NCBI GenBank assembly: GCA_016296415.1
Contig: JAEDJH010000017.1
Span: forward strand, 1 to 23,373
Source: Clostridia bacterium
GTDB lineage: Bacteria > Bacillota > Clostridia > Christensenellales > CAG-138
DNA: 23,373 bases
Reading direction: 5' to 3'
Shown here: one piece after another, positions 20,860-23,373 of the stretch
Position numbering within the stretch: position 1 is the stretch's first letter
How the letters are laid out: each line of letters begins with the position of its first letter
Position numbers and translations under genes: made by a program
The notes under the pieces: generated by a model
The model's database searches: none
What the model saw: only the letters and a program-made list of their open reading frames with translations
Told to the model about the DNA's origin: nothing

Positions 20860-20920
20860 CTCCTGTGCCCGTAAATGCGGCAAAACGTTAAAGAATATAT
20901 AATTTGATTTTGAGTACATA

Positions 20921-20949
20921 TTGGAATATTTGAAAATTAGAGTTATAAT
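20921..20949 (+). promoter_or_regulatory. Promoter of tdh-kbl
   Basis: TTGGAA (20921-20926), 17 bases, and a perfect TATAAT (20944-20949). Transcription would begin near 20956, 35 bases before the tdh ATG. Confidence 0.75.
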
Positions 20950-20990
20950 AAACAAGTATTTATGTCTTTTTCAAGGAGGACAGCACAGAG

Positions 20991-22034
20991 ATGATACCTA
21001 AAATGATGGATGCCATAATAAAGCCGCACGAGGGTGCAGGACTTGAGCTGGTGCAAAAGCCGGTACCCGTACCCGGTATGGGGGAGGTTTTGATAAAGAT
21101 CAGAAAAACCGCCATTTGCGGAACGGACGTGCATATCTATAAGTGGGACGACTGGAGCAGGAAAAATATAGTTCCGCCCATGACCATCGGTCACGAGTAC
21201 GTCGGCGAGATAGCGGCGCTCGGCGAGGGCGTGACGGGCTATACCGTTGGGCAAAAGGTCAGCGGCGAAGGTCACATCGTCTGCGGACATTGCAGAAACT
21301 GTCGTGCGGGCAACGGTCAGTGGTGCAAATATACCAAGGGCGTCGGCGTCAACCGTGACGGTGCCTTTGCACAGTATCTCTGCATCCCCGCAAGCAACGT
21401 GATCCCGATCGACGAGGAGCTGTCCGAGGAGGTCGTTTCCTTCTTCGATGCGCTCGGCAATGCGACCCACACTGCGCTCATGTTCGATCTGGTGGGTGAG
21501 GACGTGCTTATTACCGGCGCAGGTCCCATCGGTATGATGGCGGTCGGCATAGCGAAGCATTGCGGTGCAAAGAACGTGATCGTCACCGATGTAAACGAGT
21601 ATCGTCTCGATATGGCGAGGAAAATGGGCGCTACAATGGCGGTCAACACCGCCGTCAGCAGCCTTGAGGAAGCGATGACCGCCTGCGGCATAAAAGAGGG
21701 CTTCGACGTGGGTCTGGAAATGAGCGGAAACGCCATTGCGCTCAACCAGATGCTTGAAACGATGAGAAACGGCGGCAAGATAGCGCTTCTCGGCATTGCA
21801 GGACCCGGCACGGTGGTCGATTGGAACAACATCATATTCAAGGGACTTACCCTCCAGGGAATTTACGGACGCAAGATGTACGAAACCTGGTACAAGATGG
21901 CCGCAATGGTAAAAAGCGGACTCGATATGACGCCCATAATCACCCACAGATTCAATTACAGGGACTATGAAAAGGGCTTTGAAGCGATGATTTCCGGCAA
22001 GTCGGGCAAGGTCGTACTCGACTGGACGGAATAA
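20991..22034 (+). CDS. tdh: L-threonine 3-dehydrogenase (zinc-dependent)
   Basis: A 347-residue medium-chain dehydrogenase that oxidises threonine to 2-amino-3-ketobutyrate with NAD. Catalytic zinc ligands Cys43 (ICGTDVHIY) and His68-Glu69 (GHEYVGEI). Structural zinc Cys98, Cys101, Cys104 and Cys112. NAD-binding GAGPIG at 176-181. The tail MISGKSGKVVLDW is typical of Tdh. Its identity as Tdh rather than another polyol dehydrogenase is strongly supported by kbl directly downstream. AGGAGG is 11 bases before ATG 20991, somewhat far; ATG 21003 is a less likely start. It has its own promoter, divergent from asd. Confidence 0.94.
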   Translation: MIPKMMDAIIKPHEGAGLELVQKPVPVPGMGEVLIKIRKTAICGTDVHIYKWDDWSRKNIVPPMTIGHEYVGEIAALGEGVTGYTVGQKVSGEGHIVCGHCRNCRAGNGQWCKYTKGVGVNRDGAFAQYLCIPASNVIPIDEELSEEVVSFFDALGNATHTALMFDLVGEDVLITGAGPIGMMAVGIAKHCGAKNVIVTDVNEYRLDMARKMGATMAVNTAVSSLEEAMTACGIKEGFDVGLEMSGNAIALNQMLETMRNGGKIALLGIAGPGTVVDWNNIIFKGLTLQGIYGRKMYETWYKMAAMVKSGLDMTPIITHRFNYRDYEKGFEAMISGKSGKVVLDWTE

Positions 22035-22087
22035 CAGACGCTTTTTGAAAAATAACCACTTAAAATAAAGGCAAAGGAGAACGAACA

Positions 22088-23269
22088 ATGAAGGAAGCGT
22101 TGAATTTCATTAGGGCAGAGCTTGACTCCATAAGGGAGGCCGGCACATATAAGGATGAGCGTATCATCACCACCGAGCAAAGGGCCCGCATCGACACCAC
22201 GAAGGCAAAGGGCGTGCTGAATATGTGCGCCAACAACTACCTCGGACTATCCAACAACAAGGACGTGATCGAGGCGGCAAAGGCAAGCTATGACGAGTGG
22301 GGCTACGGTCTTTCCTCCGTCAGATTCATTTGCGGAACGCAGGAAATACATAAGCAGCTTGAAGCAAAAATAAGCAGCTTCCTCGGCATGGATGACACCA
22401 TACTGTACACCTCCTGCTTCGATGCAAACGGCGGTTTGTTCGAGACCTTGCTTACGGCTGAGGATGCGGTCATCTCCGACGAGCTCAACCACGCAAGCAT
22501 AATCGACGGCGTTCGTCTGTGCAAGGCACAGCGCTTCCGCTACAAGAACAACAATATGGACGACCTCCGTGCACAGCTTGAGGCGGCGAAGGGCTGCAGG
22601 ATAAAGCTCATCGCAACCGACGGCGTTTTCTCCATGGACGGCTTTATCGCAAATCTCAACGCAATATGCGATCTGGCGGACGAATACGGTGCGCTCGTGA
22701 TGGTCGATGACAGCCATGCAGTCGGTTTTATGGGCGACCACGGCAGGGGCACGCATGAGTATTGCGGCGTTATGGGTCGTGTTGACATCATCACCGGCAC
22801 CCTCGGCAAGGCTCTCGGCGGAGCCAGCGGCGGCTACACCTCGGCAAGGCAGGAAATAATCGACCTTCTGCGTCAGCGTTCCCGTCCGTACCTTTTCTCC
22901 AACACGCTTGCACCGGCGATCTGCGCCGCTTCCATAAAGGTATTCGATATGCTCATGGAATCCACGGCTCTGCGTGACAAGGTACATGAGAATACGAAGT
23001 ATTTCCGCAGTGAGCTCGGCAAGCTCGGCTTTGACGTTCCCGAAAGCACCCATCCCATCGTTCCCGTAATGCTTTACGATGCAAGGGTCGCACAGGAGTT
23101 TGCACAGCGTATGCTCGAAAAGGGCGTATATGTAGTCGGCTTCTTCTATCCCGTCGTTCCCAAGGGACGTGCAAGGATCCGCACTCAGGTTTCCGCGGGT
23201 CACACCAAGGAAGATCTCGATTTTGCGATCAAGTGCTTTAAGGAAGTAAAGGAAGAAATGGGCATCTGA
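22088..23269 (+). CDS. kbl: Glycine C-acetyltransferase (2-amino-3-ketobutyrate CoA ligase)
   Basis: A 393-residue PLP enzyme of the alpha-oxoamine synthase family that cleaves the Tdh product with CoA to glycine and acetyl-CoA. Motifs: MCANNYLGLSN (46-56), SVRFICGTQEIHKQLE (77-92), DELNHASIIDG (131-141), VDDSHAVGFMG (206-216) and the PLP Lys241 in TGTLGKALGG. Full length. AAAGGAG lies 8 bases before the ATG, 53 bases after tdh, with no terminator between, so they form one operon. The C-ending codons of this pair, like those of pckA, suggest high expression. Confidence 0.96.
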   Translation: MKEALNFIRAELDSIREAGTYKDERIITTEQRARIDTTKAKGVLNMCANNYLGLSNNKDVIEAAKASYDEWGYGLSSVRFICGTQEIHKQLEAKISSFLGMDDTILYTSCFDANGGLFETLLTAEDAVISDELNHASIIDGVRLCKAQRFRYKNNNMDDLRAQLEAAKGCRIKLIATDGVFSMDGFIANLNAICDLADEYGALVMVDDSHAVGFMGDHGRGTHEYCGVMGRVDIITGTLGKALGGASGGYTSARQEIIDLLRQRSRPYLFSNTLAPAICAASIKVFDMLMESTALRDKVHENTKYFRSELGKLGFDVPESTHPIVPVMLYDARVAQEFAQRMLEKGVYVVGFFYPVVPKGRARIRTQVSAGHTKEDLDFAIKCFKEVKEEMGI

Positions 23270-23336
23270 TAAGTGCCGAACGAATGAAGGCGGAGCCCTT
23301 CGGGACAGCTTCCGATAAGACAGCATGAGAAAATAT

Positions 23337-23367
23337 GAAGCCCACAGGTTCAATGCCTGTGGGCTTC
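23337..23367. terminator. Strong 12-bp stem-loop after kbl
   Basis: GAAGCCCACAGG (23337-23348) pairs perfectly with CCTGTGGGCTTC (23356-23367) around TTCAATG. On the - strand ATATTTTC follows, a T-run for genes coming from the right. On the + strand the expected T-run is not visible before the window ends (GTGTCA). It is probably the kbl terminator or a bidirectional one. Confidence 0.75.
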
Positions 23368-23373
23368 GTGTCA

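Noticed and set aside
20943..22088. Long - strand open frame of 381 codons
   Set aside because: It is the mirror of tdh; it is rich in His, Arg and Tyr with no family motif.
22247..23353. Long - strand open frame of 368 codons
   Set aside because: It is the antisense of kbl, whose PLP-enzyme motifs are complete.

Overview
The window looks like chromosomal DNA of a spore-forming, anaerobic, low-GC-phylum bacterium (Bacillota, class Clostridia), although the DNA itself is of moderate GC. The evidence is a YtxC-family sporulation protein, both subunits of dipicolinate synthase (SpoVFA/SpoVFB), sporulation-type promoter motifs, Gram-positive ribosome binding sites (AAGGAGG-like) before most genes, and clostridial-type ATPases. 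A lipoprotein serpin and a threonine-to-glycine pathway would fit a gut or anaerobic-digester commensal, but that is inference. I see no tRNA, rRNA, insertion sequence, integrase, phage gene or CRISPR array.

Layout. (1) 1-927: the tail of an upstream gene, then a Cys-rich two-helix membrane protein with a short PTEAEH repeat. (2) 1279-4039: a lipoprotein serpin (-) diverges from a ComB-like phosphatase plus a GNAT acetyltransferase (+). The shared control region holds four 20-bp palindromic repeats placed exactly between the two predicted promoters. (3) 4187-6641: ytxC, then an RpiR-type regulator overlapping a PHP-domain phosphoesterase. (4) 6654-11312 (-): a small membrane protein, then a tight five-gene operon: SDR oxidoreductase, YdcF/DUF218 membrane protein, ATP-grasp ligase, DUF2461 protein, and a P-loop protein resembling KamB. 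(5) 11610-14362: pckA (+) converges on a divergent PRPP synthetase (-) at a bidirectional terminator. (6) 14469-15981: mnmM, apparently leaderless, overlaps at its 3' end with a (-) clostridial P-loop ATPase. (7) 16094-20801: spoVFA-spoVFB and aspartokinase (+) face asd-dapA (-). (8) 20991-23269: tdh-kbl, threonine to glycine plus acetyl-CoA.

How the genes work together. Aspartokinase, Asd and DapA make the dihydrodipicolinate precursor. SpoVFAB oxidises it to dipicolinate for the spore core, and the rest goes to lysine/diaminopimelate. This is the Bacillus spoVF-asd-dapG-dapA locus with asd and dapA inverted. PEP carboxykinase connects oxaloacetate (the source of aspartate) with PEP. Tdh and Kbl break threonine, from the same amino-acid family, down to glycine.

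Nothing here is a clear defence or mobile system. The best leads for something undescribed are the palindromic repeat array at 2581-2660, the matching sporulation-type promoters at 4134-4161 and 16007-16034, the five-gene (-) operon with an orphan KamB-like P-loop protein, and the Cys-rich membrane protein. All family assignments come from reading motifs and lengths; no database search was run.
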